Below the pieces are notes generated by a model. That model had not been told where the DNA came from. It saw nothing but the letters and a program-made list of their open reading frames with translations, and ran no database searches. A stretch of 64,000 nucleotides of DNA, from contig CALYQD010000001.1 in NCBI GenBank assembly GCA_945280365.1, positions 1-64,000 on the forward strand, written 5' to 3'. Made by a program: the position numbers and the translations under genes. This DNA comes from an uncultured Apibacter sp. Its GTDB lineage: Bacteria > Bacteroidota > Bacteroidia > Flavobacteriales > Weeksellaceae. Shown in pieces: positions 18,997 to 30,122 of the stretch. The stretch's first letter is position 1; every line of letters starts with the position of its first letter.

Positions 18997-21900
18997 TTAA
19001 TAATCGTATTCTAATTTTGAAATTTTCTCATTAATTGCACGAATCTTTTCTTCTTGCAATACTCTTTTGTACTCAATTGGTGTGACCTTAATAAAAGAAT
19101 TAATTTCGTTCATCCAATTATCTAGAAGTCTTTTAGCCAAAGGACTTGAAGTATGTTTATAGTGATTGCTTATAATATCATGCAGTTCCCGTATATCGCT
19201 AATATCTTCAATTAAGGAAAGTTCTACCATTTCCATATTGCAATAGTAATCGAAATCTCCGTCAGGGTTATATACGTAGGCAATTCCCCCACTCATTCCG
19301 GCGGCAAAATTTCTTCCCGTTTTGCCTAATACTACGGTTCGTCCTCCGGTCATATATTCGCAACAATGATCACCGGCTCCTTCTACTACAGCAAGAGCCC
19401 CACTGTTTCTTACGCAAAAACGTTCACCTACCTGACCGTTAATATATACTTCTCCAGTTGTTGCTCCATATAAAAGTGTATTTCCTGCAATAATATTATC
19501 CTCGGGTTTAAAATTAGAGGTATCTGGAGGTAATAAAATTATTTTGCCTCCCGATAAACCTTTTCCTAGATAGTCATTGGCATCACCCTTTAATGTAAAG
19601 GTTATTCCTTTAGATAAAAAAGCTGCGAAACTTTGGCCTGCCGATCCTTTAAATTCACAATGAATGGTATTGTCAGGCAATCCATCATTTCCATATTTTT
19701 TTGCTACTTCACCGGATAACATAGCTCCTACGGCCCTATCTGTATTCTGAAGTATCCGTTTTAATGATACTGGCATAGCCTTATCAATAGCATTTCGGCA
19801 AGTATTAATCAATTCTCTATCCAATACTTTATCAATTTTATGATCTTGGATCTTGTTATGTTTAAGGGAATTTTCATTTTTTTCCGGATAAAACAAAATT
19901 CTACTTAAATCTAACTTTTCATGTCTTGGATTCTCTAAAGATGTTTTGGATTTTAATAGATCTGTTCTTCCAACAATATCCTCTAATTTTGCATAGCCTA
20001 GTAAAGCAAGGTGCTCTCGTACTTCTTCTGCTAAAAACGTAAAGAAATTAATAAGATAATCGCTTTTTCCTCTAAATTTTTTTCTTAATTGCTCATTTTG
20101 AGTTGCCACTCCTACAGGGCAAGTATTTAAATGACATTTTCTCATCATAACACAACCTAAAATAATCAAAGCACTCGTTGCAAAACCATATTCTTCTGCT
20201 CCTAACATAGCCGCAATTACTATATCCTTACCGGTTTTTAGTTGTCCATCTGTTTGAAGACGAATATTACCTCTCAGATTATTAAGCACCAATGTCTGTT
20301 GTGTTTCAGCCAATCCAATCTCTAGGGGCAATCCGGCATGCTTGATTGAGCTTAACGGACTGGCTCCTGTTCCTCCGTCACAGCCGCTTATTAAAATTAA
20401 ATCTGCTTTCGCTTTTGCTACCCCGGCAGCAATTGTCCCTACCCCACTTTCTGATACCAATTTAACACTAATTATTGCTTCGGGATTTACATTCTTCAAA
20501 TCGTAGATTAATTGTGCCAAATCTTCAATTGAATAAATATCATGATGTGGAGGTGGAGATATTAAAGAAATTCCTGGTATGGAGTGCCTGGTTTTAGCTA
20601 TGATATTATCTACTTTAAAGCCTGGCAATTGTCCTCCTTCTCCCGGTTTTGCACCTTGAGCTACTTTAATTTGTATTTCATCTGCATTTACTAAATATTC
20701 CGTTGTAACGCCAAATCTTCCTGAGGCTACTTGCTTTATAGCCGAGCGCGCTTTTGTAGAAAAACGTTCCTTAAGTTCTCCTCCTTCCCCTGTATTACTC
20801 TTTCCTCCTATGGTATTCATAGCTACTGCTATGGCCTCATGGGCTTCTTTACTGATTGAACCAAAAGACATGGCTCCGGTAACAAATCGTTTCATTATTT
20901 CGGATGCAGGTTCTACCTGATCTATACTAATGGGATTTGTATTATAATCGATAAAATCTCGTATAAATATTTTATCTTTTTTATTATCAACTTCTTGTGT
21001 AAACTCTTTGAATTTATCGTAATCTCCGGTTCGTGTAGCTATTTGAAGCTTTGCAATAGTTTCAGGATTCCAAGCATGAGCCTCTCTTCCTTTTCTCCAT
21101 GCGTACATTCCTAAATTATCATATATAGTTGAGTCATGTATTCCTTCAAAAGCCTCTTTGAATGATGTTATAGTATCGTAGGCTATATCTTCCAATTCTA
21201 TTCCTTCAATTTTAGAAATGGTATGACCAAAATAATTAGATAATACTTTAGAGCTAATTCCTATTGCTTCAAATACCTGAGCTCCTATATAACTTTTAAG
21301 GGTAGATATTCCCATTTTGGAAAGCACTTTCAATAATCCTTTATGTATGGATTTCATATAATTCCTTTCGGCTGTAGAGAATACCATTTGTATTTCACCT
21401 TTTTTAACTAAATCATTTAATATTGCAAATGATAGGTAGGGATTTACTGCATTAGCACCATATCCGAATAATAAGGCAAAATGCATCACTTCTCTCGGTT
21501 CCGCTGACTCAATTACTAAATCTATTTGCATACGTTTCCTTTTTTTTATCAGATAATGATGAACTGCGGAAACTGCTAAGAGGGAAGGTATTGCTATTTG
21601 CTCTATGTTTGCTTTCCTATCACTTAAAATAATATAATTACTTCCTTGATCTACAGCTAATTCGGCTGCTTCACAAAGCTTGTTAATTCCTTTTTCCAAT
21701 CCATAGGCATATTCGTCAGGATTATGGGAAAAGGTCATGGGTATAACAGTTGACTTAAATCCTTTATAATGCAGATTTTCTAGTATATCTAACTCCTTAT
21801 TGGTAATAATTGGATATGCCAGTCCCACCATCTTACAATGTTCTGGCATGGGCTCTAAAATATTTTTATGAAGAGATCCGATATATCCTGCCAATGACAT

Positions 21901-23496
21901 GACTAATTCTTCCCTTATGGGATCGATAGGAGGATTAGTTACCTGAGCAAAATGCTGTCTAAAATAAGAAAACAAACGATTGGGTTCTTTTGATAGTATG
22001 GCTAATGGAGAATCATTACCCATAGAGCCTACCGGTTCTTTTCCATCTTTAGCCATGGGGATTAATAGTTTTTCTATATCTTCCCGGTAATAGCCGTAAG
22101 CGGAGAGTATAATTTCCATATTCTCTACTTCGTATGTTACGCTTCTTCCCGAAGTGATGTTATCTAAAGATATTCTATTTTTATCCAGCCATTGCTTGTA
22201 TGGATAGGCTTTTGCTAACTCTTCTTTTAATTCTTGATCATATTGTATAATACCGGTAGCTGTATCAATCATTAACATTTTTCCGGGTTTTAACCTACCT
22301 TTTTCTCTGATTTCCGACGGATCAAAGGTAACTACTCCGGTTTCTGAAGCTACCACCATCATATCATTATGAGTAATGAGATAACGAGCAGGCCGTAAGC
22401 CGTTTCTGTCCAACAATCCTCCTGCATATCTACCGTCACTAAATAAGATGGTTGCCGGACCATCCCACGGCTCCATAAGTATGCTATGATATTCATAAAA
22501 AGCTTTTAACTCGGATGAAATAGGATTTTTATCATTCCATGATTCCGGAACCATCATTGCCAACGCATGAGGTAGGGACTTGCCCGACATTACTAAAAAT
22601 TCCAACACATTGTCAAAGGAGGAGCTGTCACTCATTCCATTCTGTACAATCGGCCATATATCTTCTATGTTTCCGATTTTTTCAGATTTTAGTACGCTTT
22701 CACGTGCTTCCATCCACAATCTGTTTCCTTTTATAGTATTAATTTCTCCATTATGTCCTACTAAACGGAAAGGCTGCGCCAAATCCCAAGTAGGAAAAGT
22801 ATTGGTACTGAAACGTGAATGTACCAAAGCTATGGCACTGGTAAAGTTTGGATGTAATAAATCCGGAAAATAATGTCTTAATTGTAGCGATGTCAACATC
22901 CCTTTATATACAATGGTTTTGGTTGACAAACTCACCAGATAACATCCGCGTTTGTTCTTTATATCTGATTTTAATATTGCTTTTTCAAATTTCTTTCTTA
23001 ATAAATATAATTTTAATTCTAAAACTTCCTGAGAATACTCTTCTCCTTTTATGAATATCTGCTTTATAACCGGCTCATTTGCCATAGATATTTCTCCTAA
23101 TATGTCACTATTAACAGGAACATCTCGTAAGGCTAAAAAATTTAAACCTTCTTTCTTTATTAATTCGGATAATAAATTAAATGCTTTTTCTTCTTCATCT
23201 TTTTCTTTAGGTAAAAATAATAATCCACTTCCATACCTACCTCTTTCCGGAACTGCGATTCCTTGTAGAAGTACAAATTCATGCGGTATTTGAACCATAA
23301 TGCCCGCTCCATCTCCGGTTTTATTGTCTGCACTTTCTGCCCCTCTATGGGTCATATTTTCTAAAACCTGGAGACCGTTCTCGACAATTGAATGGGATCT
23401 AGCCCCCTTTGTATGGACTATCATTCCTACACCGCACGCATCGTGCTCATAGTTTGGATCATATAATCCTTTTTTACAGTATTCACTTTTCCACAT
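18997..23496 (-). CDS. gltB: Glutamate synthase large subunit
   Basis: 1499 aa; YDPNYEHDACGVGMIVH, SRFSTNTFPTWDLAQPFR, SGCDGGTGASPLSSIKHAGLPLEIGLAETQQTL. Confidence 0.96.
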   Translation of the reverse strand: MWKSEYCKKGLYDPNYEHDACGVGMIVHTKGARSHSIVENGLQVLENMTHRGAESADNKTGDGAGIMVQIPHEFVLLQGIAVPERGRYGSGLLFLPKEKDEEEKAFNLLSELIKKEGLNFLALRDVPVNSDILGEISMANEPVIKQIFIKGEEYSQEVLELKLYLLRKKFEKAILKSDIKNKRGCYLVSLSTKTIVYKGMLTSLQLRHYFPDLLHPNFTSAIALVHSRFSTNTFPTWDLAQPFRLVGHNGEINTIKGNRLWMEARESVLKSEKIGNIEDIWPIVQNGMSDSSSFDNVLEFLVMSGKSLPHALAMMVPESWNDKNPISSELKAFYEYHSILMEPWDGPATILFSDGRYAGGLLDRNGLRPARYLITHNDMMVVASETGVVTFDPSEIREKGRLKPGKMLMIDTATGIIQYDQELKEELAKAYPYKQWLDKNRISLDNITSGRSVTYEVENMEIILSAYGYYREDIEKLLIPMAKDGKEPVGSMGNDSPLAILSKEPNRLFSYFRQHFAQVTNPPIDPIREELVMSLAGYIGSLHKNILEPMPEHCKMVGLAYPIITNKELDILENLHYKGFKSTVIPMTFSHNPDEYAYGLEKGINKLCEAAELAVDQGSNYIILSDRKANIEQIAIPSLLAVSAVHHYLIKKRKRMQIDLVIESAEPREVMHFALLFGYGANAVNPYLSFAILNDLVKKGEIQMVFSTAERNYMKSIHKGLLKVLSKMGISTLKSYIGAQVFEAIGISSKVLSNYFGHTISKIEGIELEDIAYDTITSFKEAFEGIHDSTIYDNLGMYAWRKGREAHAWNPETIAKLQIATRTGDYDKFKEFTQEVDNKKDKIFIRDFIDYNTNPISIDQVEPASEIMKRFVTGAMSFGSISKEAHEAIAVAMNTIGGKSNTGEGGELKERFSTKARSAIKQVASGRFGVTTEYLVNADEIQIKVAQGAKPGEGGQLPGFKVDNIIAKTRHSIPGISLISPPPHHDIYSIEDLAQLIYDLKNVNPEAIISVKLVSESGVGTIAAGVAKAKADLILISGCDGGTGASPLSSIKHAGLPLEIGLAETQQTLVLNNLRGNIRLQTDGQLKTGKDIVIAAMLGAEEYGFATSALIILGCVMMRKCHLNTCPVGVATQNEQLRKKFRGKSDYLINFFTFLAEEVREHLALLGYAKLEDIVGRTDLLKSKTSLENPRHEKLDLSRILFYPEKNENSLKHNKIQDHKIDKVLDRELINTCRNAIDKAMPVSLKRILQNTDRAVGAMLSGEVAKKYGNDGLPDNTIHCEFKGSAGQSFAAFLSKGITFTLKGDANDYLGKGLSGGKIILLPPDTSNFKPEDNIIAGNTLLYGATTGEVYINGQVGERFCVRNSGALAVVEGAGDHCCEYMTGGRTVVLGKTGRNFAAGMSGGIAYVYNPDGDFDYYCNMEMVELSLIEDISDIRELHDIISNHYKHTSSPLAKRLLDNWMNEINSFIKVTPIEYKRVLQEEKIRAINEKISKLEYDY

Positions 23497-23828
23497 AATT
23501 TTAACTCAGAAATTTTTAAGTTATAAAAGTAATAATTATAATTATAAATTATTGCATTAAACACAATAATATTTACAATTAATAGATTATAAACATAAAT
23601 TAATTATTATTTTATATCTTAAAACACGCATATCGCTTTGGGATTGTAATATGATTTTCAATTCCTAAAAAATTTTAATGAGTACTTAGATAAAAATACG
23701 GTATATATTTTTTTATATTTTACAATTATTTTAACATACATTTAAAAAAAAGACAATTATCATGTGTTATATTTGTATTATAATTTCAATTAACACAATT
23801 TTATTAAGATAATCGCAAAATAATTATT

Positions 23829-24215
23829 ATGTCATTTAGAGCAAAATTAGAAGTAGAAGGAAAAACATATAATGTATTGAATATTAATTACTCTTTAGCT
23901 CAGGAAACTGATCCTACAGGACGCCCATCTTCTCAAACCAGAGGAGGAAGAATTGAAGTGTCTATTGAATCCACCGGTGAAACTGATATCTTTGAGTGGA
24001 TGACTAATAGCTTTGAAAGAAAAGATGGTAAAATAGTTTTTATTAAAAGAGATAGTAATTCTACTTTAAAAGAATTATATTTTTTTGATGGATATGTGGT
24101 AAAATATAAAGAAAATTTTGATTCTTACGGTAAAACTCCTCTTACAGAAACTTTTACTATTTCAGCTAAAAGCATTAAAATGGGTACCGGAGAGCATATA
24201 AATGAATGGATCTAA
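23829..24215 (+). CDS. tssD: Type VI secretion system tube protein TssD (Hcp family, Bacteroidota type)
   Basis: MSFRAKLEVEGKTYNVLNINYSLAQETDPTGRPSSQTRGGRIEVSIESTGETDIFEWM; TATATTTG box at 23768-23775. Confidence 0.88.
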   Translation: MSFRAKLEVEGKTYNVLNINYSLAQETDPTGRPSSQTRGGRIEVSIESTGETDIFEWMTNSFERKDGKIVFIKRDSNSTLKELYFFDGYVVKYKENFDSYGKTPLTETFTISAKSIKMGTGEHINEWI

Positions 24216-24349
24216 AATTAAAGAAATTATAATTTCTTATTTTAATAAACAACTGACTAAATTTTTTTATGCCCATTTCAGTAAAATAACTATAAATTAA
24301 TGATGTATTATTTACATCATAGTAGTATAAATAATATATATTGAGTTAA

Positions 24350-24393
24350 AAAAATGATGCATTTTGTTTAAATAAAATGCATCATTTTTTTTG
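24350..24393. terminator. Bidirectional terminator between tssD and recA
   Basis: aaaaaaatgatgcattttgtttaaataaaatgcatcatttttttt. Confidence 0.85.
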
Positions 24394-24413
24394 ATAATAA
24401 AAGGATTAAATCT

Positions 24414-25436
24414 TTATTGCTCCACTAATTTTTCTTTGATACGGGTTTCAATTTCCTCCAACAATTCAGGATTGTCTTTCAATAACTGTTTCACTGAATC
24501 TCTTCCTTGTCCGAGCTTGGTATCTTGATAACTGAACCAAGATCCTGATTTTCCGACAATACCCATTTCAACGCCTAAATCCAATACTTCTCCTACTTTG
24601 GATATTCCTTCTCCATACATAATATCGAATTCTGTCTGACGAAATGGAGGAGCTACTTTATTCTTAACTACCTTAACTTTTACACGACTTCCTATCGCAT
24701 TGTCTCCATCTTTTATAGGTGAGCCTGATTTACGTATATCAATTCTTACAGAAGCATAGAATTTTAATGCATTTCCTCCGGTTGTTGTTTCCGGGTTTCC
24801 AAACATTACTCCTATTTTTTCTCTAAGCTGATTTATAAATATTACCGTACATTTAGTTTTACTTATGGTTGCGGTAAGCTTTCTTAAGGCTTGTGACATC
24901 AACCTTGCATGTAGTCCCATTTTGGAATCTCCCATCTCTCCTTCTATTTCAGCTCTAGGTGTTAGTGCAGCTACGGAATCAATGACAACAATATCTATAG
25001 CTCCTGAACGAATCAAATTGTCTGCTATTTCTAATGCTTGTTCTCCGTCATCAGGTTGCGATATAATCAAATCATCCAAATTTATCCCTAGTCTTTGTGC
25101 ATAAGTAGGATCAAAGGCATGCTCAGCATCAATAAATGCTGCAATTCCACCTTTTTTTTGTGCTTCAGCTATCGCATGTAATGTAAGTGTAGTCTTACCA
25201 GATGATTCAGGACCGAATATCTCAATAATTCTTCCTCTTGGATAGCCTCCTACTCCCAATGCCAAATCTAAACCGAAAGAACCGGTTGGAATTGTATCTA
25301 CCTCTTCTACAGGTTTATCCCCCATTCGCATGACTGATCCTTTTCCATAAGTTTTATCTAATTTGTCTAAAATTAGATTCAACGCCTTCTTCTTTGCTTC
25401 CAAATTGTTTGCGTCTTTGCTTTCTTTTTCTGCCAT
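24414..25436 (-). CDS. recA: Recombinase A
   Basis: [53 protein letters not shown]. Confidence 0.97.
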   Translation of the reverse strand: MAEKESKDANNLEAKKKALNLILDKLDKTYGKGSVMRMGDKPVEEVDTIPTGSFGLDLALGVGGYPRGRIIEIFGPESSGKTTLTLHAIAEAQKKGGIAAFIDAEHAFDPTYAQRLGINLDDLIISQPDDGEQALEIADNLIRSGAIDIVVIDSVAALTPRAEIEGEMGDSKMGLHARLMSQALRKLTATISKTKCTVIFINQLREKIGVMFGNPETTTGGNALKFYASVRIDIRKSGSPIKDGDNAIGSRVKVKVVKNKVAPPFRQTEFDIMYGEGISKVGEVLDLGVEMGIVGKSGSWFSYQDTKLGQGRDSVKQLLKDNPELLEEIETRIKEKLVEQ

Positions 25437-25534
25437 TATTTAATTTTTATATAAATGTTTAATTTTTCTGTTAATTTATGGATTTTAGATTCTTCTATAC
25501 GTTCTTTATATTTCCTATCATATTCCCTTTATTT

Positions 25535-25993
25535 TCAATGGTCATTTTTTTCAAGTATCTGCTCTGCATGACTCTTGGTCTTTACTTTCGTAATAATATT
25601 TGTAATTATTCCATTTTCATCTACTATGAATGTATATCTTAAAATACCTTCAAATTCTTTCCCCATAAATTTTTTCATTCCCCAAGCACCAAATGATTCT
25701 ATTATCTTCTTATCCACATCAGCTATTAGTGGAAATGGAAATGAATATTTTTCATGAAATGCTTTTTGCTTATCTATTGTATCTTTACTTATTCCTATAA
25801 TTTCGTATCCTTCTTTTTGAAGTATTTGATAATTGTTTCTGAGGTTACACCCTTCAGCGGTACAGCCGGGTGTATTGGCTTTAGGATAAAAATATATGAT
25901 AAGCTTTTTACCTTTATAATCAGAATATTTAATAATTTTTCCATCTTGATCTTTCCCTTGAAAATCAGGAATTTTATCGCCTATCTTTAACAT
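25535..25993 (-). CDS. bcp: Thioredoxin-dependent thiol peroxidase (Bcp-type peroxiredoxin)
   Basis: YFYPKANTPGCTAEGCNLRNNY, EIIGISKDTI. Confidence 0.92.
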   Translation of the reverse strand: MLKIGDKIPDFQGKDQDGKIIKYSDYKGKKLIIYFYPKANTPGCTAEGCNLRNNYQILQKEGYEIIGISKDTIDKQKAFHEKYSFPFPLIADVDKKIIESFGAWGMKKFMGKEFEGILRYTFIVDENGIITNIITKVKTKSHAEQILEKNDH

Positions 25994-26177
25994 AAGCTTT
26001 TGGTTTAAAGTTTTCTTTATGTAAAGGTATTCATAATATATCTAAGTATCAATTTTTTAAAAAGCGAATACAATCCATTATCCGATCAACCTAAATAAAT
26101 TACTAAAAACCAATCAAATATATATTATTGTTTTTTTATTACGATTAATAAATTTTATTAAGAAAAAAAATAACCTT

Positions 26178-27101
26178 TCAATAGATAATTTCGTTATATC
26201 TTTTTATAACATTGTAACCTTTTTTCTTGAAATAATCATCAGAAATTTCTAATTTTTCAACCATGATAAAATCGCCTCCCCAAGCGCCTAAGCTCTTAAT
26301 AAATCCGGGATAATCATTAAATAATCTTTCTTTTACAGGTTGTATATTTATAAATTGAGAAATCATTTGTTCGTGTTCTAAAATAAGATTACTAAAGTGA
26401 GTAAAAGTAATTTTAGGATGACTTATTTCTCTTGTTATCTTTGATATAGCATCTAATAAAAATTCCGATTTTGTTCTTTGCTTATACTGATGTATTCCTT
26501 CTCTTGAATCTTGCTTCTGGTTTAAATAAACAAATAAAAGATGATCTGTTATTTCTTTGGATAACATTACCTTTTCCACCCTTGAAGAGCTATTCTCTTT
26601 TAATTGGTAAGTTATAGGGGTAATTGCATTCGCACAAGCTATATCATAACCACTTCCTCCAAATGTATTTTCAAGAAGCTTATAAGGATCTACTTTTGCC
26701 CAATGGGCAATATTGTTTATTAATGTAGAACTGGTTCCAAATCCCCAATTTTCAGGAAAATCAAGTTGTGTCGTACATTCATATCCAAAATTATTTTTGA
26801 ATTTTTTACTTCCTAATTTATTTGCTTCTTGAAATATATGGAGTAATCTTTTTGAAAAATTAATATTATCGGTTTCTTCTATTTTGTTACTACGTATATC
26901 CAAAATAGTTTTAAACCATAATTTTCCGTCATTTTTATGGGCTTTCCATACTATTTTATGATGGAGCTTATCAGCTTCTTTTACAAGCAAAGATTGCCCT
27001 AATCGTGTTGGGATTGCCAAGCTTAATGCGCCATCAAGCACTGTATATTCTCCTGTTAACAGTAATTTACCGTTACTTTTAAATTTTTGTAAAATACTCA
27101 A
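26178..27101 (-). CDS. GHMP kinase, GYDIA-type
   Basis: KFKSNGKLLLTGEYTVLDGALSLAIPT, WGFGTSSTLINNIA, GGSGYDIACANA. Confidence 0.85.
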   Translation of the reverse strand: MSILQKFKSNGKLLLTGEYTVLDGALSLAIPTRLGQSLLVKEADKLHHKIVWKAHKNDGKLWFKTILDIRSNKIEETDNINFSKRLLHIFQEANKLGSKKFKNNFGYECTTQLDFPENWGFGTSSTLINNIAHWAKVDPYKLLENTFGGSGYDIACANAITPITYQLKENSSSRVEKVMLSKEITDHLLFVYLNQKQDSREGIHQYKQRTKSEFLLDAISKITREISHPKITFTHFSNLILEHEQMISQFINIQPVKERLFNDYPGFIKSLGAWGGDFIMVEKLEISDDYFKKKGYNVIKRYNEIIY

Positions 27102-27321
27102 ATTATGCGAGTTTGTTTATTTTAATGTTGAAAGAAATTAAAAAATTATATTCTTTTTATATTAGTTCGTGACTTAGCAAGCCAAAATAATTTATCTTTT
27201 ATATAGTCAGGACTTCGTAATAAAAAGATTTTATTTTTATATTCTCATTTCTATAGGTTTTCGAATTGCAACAATATATTTTATAAGCTTCTTTTCTTAA
27301 ATCTATTTCAATTTATGTAAT

Positions 27322-27732
27322 CTATTTTTGAAAGTATTTAGCAAATGCTTCGTCCAATATAGGCAGCTTATTTACCCGACCATTAACGATACTTACTACT
27401 TCCGCCTTTGCTTCTGAACAAATTTTATTATCAGATTTACGTATGATTTTTTGATTAAATAAATACCTAATTCCTTTTTTTTCTAAGGAATCAATAATGC
27501 ATAGAAATTTTTGCCCTCCTTTCAATGATTTCATATAGCGTACATATATGCTCACTAATACTAAATCAATTCCTTTGGTATGTAAGTCGTAAAAATCTAA
27601 TCCGTGATGTTCTAAGAATTCATGACGACCTATTTCATAATAATGCTGGTAATTTGCATTATTTACGATCCCTTGAGCATCACATTCATAATCGCGTACT
27701 TTCAAATCGACTTCAAAAAGAGGTGTATTCAT
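27322..27732 (-). CDS. Acyl-CoA thioesterase (4HBT/hotdog family)
   Basis: LKVRDYECDAQGIVNNANYQHYYEIGRHEFL. Confidence 0.88.
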   Translation of the reverse strand: MNTPLFEVDLKVRDYECDAQGIVNNANYQHYYEIGRHEFLEHHGLDFYDLHTKGIDLVLVSIYVRYMKSLKGGQKFLCIIDSLEKKGIRYLFNQKIIRKSDNKICSEAKAEVVSIVNGRVNKLPILDEAFAKYFQK

Positions 27733-27822
27733 AATTTAACTTTTTATTCATAATAGCAAATTACAATTTACAAAAATTTAAATTCTTAAAAAGAAAAATT
27801 GCTAATTTCATATTTATAAAAT

Positions 27823-29790
27823 CTAAGTAAATATATACCAGAGTATTCCTACATTCAAGCGAAAATCGGTATAAGGATTTAGAGGAGAACTATAGAATTT
27901 ATAACCGCTAAAACTGGAGTTGAAATGTTGTCCTTCCAAGATAATCAACATTCTTTTAACTTTAAAATGGAGAAATAAATCTAAAACAGGATATTCCCCT
28001 ATATTATAATTTTCCGATTTTGATTGCAATCTAAATTCGTTAGTTACAGGAAGAAAAATTCGAGATTGGAATTTAGTAAAATAGTATGCATTTAATCCAA
28101 GTTGGAATTCGGCATTGTTTTTAAATGCTTTTGATTGATAATATACCGTTGCTCTACCTATAAAATCAGGAAGGGGTAATAGCTGTTTATTACTGGTAAC
28201 ATTTTGATAGGCTAGATGGGTTTCTAAATGAAACTTTTTATATTGAAAGGTATTCTTTATTCCTACTTGTACCAAATCTACGGATGAGGAAGATTGTTTA
28301 GGTAAATTATCGCTATCTAAATAGGTGTAATTCTTTATATTGTAAAAATGGGTGAAAATTCTTGTGTTATAGGGTTTTAAGTGTAATTCTCCTCCTGCTT
28401 GGACGGTTCTTTCATTTTCCGGATTTTCTACAAAGTAATTCATGGATTTGTAGAAGCTTTGGTTATACAATAAGTTAAGCGAAGGCATCTGTGATTTTAT
28501 CCCCAAATTCGCTTCTATATAATAATCTTTTATCGGACTAACTATTAAATGATTATCTATATAATAAGAATTTTTAAATTCATCTCCGGACATAACTTCT
28601 CCTTGAGATTTTAAGACTATCTCTTTTTTCCAATTAAAAGTGAGTTTACCCGCTATACCTAGTCGGTTGTCCTTTAAATTTTTGGGGAAGGTTATACTTG
28701 AATCAACAATTCTGTCAAAATTAAATTCTAAGTGCTCATACTTTAATCCTGCTTCTACATGCAATCTATCAGTCCAATCATAAACAACTGTTGATAAGTT
28801 AGTAATTTTCCTCAGTTTTTTGGTATTATAATGTCCTTTTAAATTATCTACCTCAAAAATTCCTTCTCTATCTGCAAAAAATGTATTAAGAGCTTTAAAT
28901 TCTTCATAGGAATAATGTGAAGATTCTGCTGTAAATATATTTTTTATAGATAAGGGATATCTGTTTTGACCTGAATTAATAATCCCCAATTGCTGTCCTA
29001 CATAGAATCTTCGCCTTCCATATTTTGATTGAGCTCCTGTTAAATTTACCTCCATTCGGTCTCTGTCTTTAAACTTACTGTCTCCATCTTCAAAATTTTT
29101 GGGAAATTGTATTCCTCCATTTTCTTCATCATCAACATTTGCTGTTATGTAATGGCTCCACAAATTATATTTTTGATTTTTTGTATGATAGTTAACAGTA
29201 AATAAAAGTGTATTGTTTGAAGCTAGTTGTTCAAGATATTTGCCTTCTGATCTTAATCCCCTATACTGTACTGAATAATTGATTCTTGAATTTATATTAT
29301 GCGTAAATAAGCTTGATAGGGAATGTCCTTGCTTATACCCATTATTGTATTGAAATTCTGTCATAGGTGTTTGCACATCAAAATATCTCACCTCATCTGC
29401 TTCAATAAGATTGAAAGATTTCCCTATAGGAATTAAATCAATAGCAGAATTGATTTTGGTTGTATATAGTAAGGGATTAAATGTATGCCCTATATTGGAA
29501 AATGGCATGATTCCAAAACTATCTTTATGATTATACATTTTATTTCTATAGTATTTATCTATAGTTAAAACTGTATCAAAAATTTGTTTGGTATTATCTT
29601 CTGTCCAATATTTATACGACTGTATGGTAGGGTTGTAATATTTTATGGAGTCAGTACTTACTGTCTTAATATTATTAGTAGTATTGGATATAGGCACATG
29701 ATCTGCTTTTTCTTCTGTTACCTGAGCAAAAGAAAATATTGAAACTATGCTTAAAAAAAAACAGACTAAAAGTAATCTAATTCTACTCAT
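27823..29790 (-). CDS. Putative porin (outer membrane beta-barrel)
   Basis: Signal peptide MSRIRLLLVCFFLSIVSIFSFAQ; long beta-rich sequence; start moved from 29841. Confidence 0.75.
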   Translation of the reverse strand: MSRIRLLLVCFFLSIVSIFSFAQVTEEKADHVPISNTTNNIKTVSTDSIKYYNPTIQSYKYWTEDNTKQIFDTVLTIDKYYRNKMYNHKDSFGIMPFSNIGHTFNPLLYTTKINSAIDLIPIGKSFNLIEADEVRYFDVQTPMTEFQYNNGYKQGHSLSSLFTHNINSRINYSVQYRGLRSEGKYLEQLASNNTLLFTVNYHTKNQKYNLWSHYITANVDDEENGGIQFPKNFEDGDSKFKDRDRMEVNLTGAQSKYGRRRFYVGQQLGIINSGQNRYPLSIKNIFTAESSHYSYEEFKALNTFFADREGIFEVDNLKGHYNTKKLRKITNLSTVVYDWTDRLHVEAGLKYEHLEFNFDRIVDSSITFPKNLKDNRLGIAGKLTFNWKKEIVLKSQGEVMSGDEFKNSYYIDNHLIVSPIKDYYIEANLGIKSQMPSLNLLYNQSFYKSMNYFVENPENERTVQAGGELHLKPYNTRIFTHFYNIKNYTYLDSDNLPKQSSSSVDLVQVGIKNTFQYKKFHLETHLAYQNVTSNKQLLPLPDFIGRATVYYQSKAFKNNAEFQLGLNAYYFTKFQSRIFLPVTNEFRLQSKSENYNIGEYPVLDLFLHFKVKRMLIILEGQHFNSSFSGYKFYSSPLNPYTDFRLNVGILWYIFT

Positions 29791-30075
29791 GTAATAAAAC
29801 AATATGCAAATATAAAAATAAAAAAAAGGCAAAAAAATCACCTGTTTAATCTATATGTTATATTATTCATAATAATTGTTAAAATGATGCCGAATACAAA
29901 CCTTTTTGCATAAAAATTTTAAGATTTCTTCTTTTAAACTTATCTTATTTGTACCTTAAACGGAAAAATTATAATCAACCTTTCAAATGATCGAATAAGA
30001 TTTCATGAAAGTTCCATTAAAAATATTTTGCATTAGTGAAAAATTTATTTAGAATTTATTCATTCAAATATAATA

Positions 30076-30110
30076 TAAAAAAACCACCTTAATAAGGTGG
30101 TTTTTTTTAT
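30076..30110. terminator. Terminator after SusD-like gene
   Basis: aaaaaaaccaccttaataaggtggtttttttt. Confidence 0.85.
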
Positions 30111-30122
30111 GTTTACAATATA

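Noticed and set aside
22539-23293. Plus-strand ORFs inside gltB (22539, 22580, 22848, 23051)
   Set aside because: Antisense shadows of the long conserved gltB frame.
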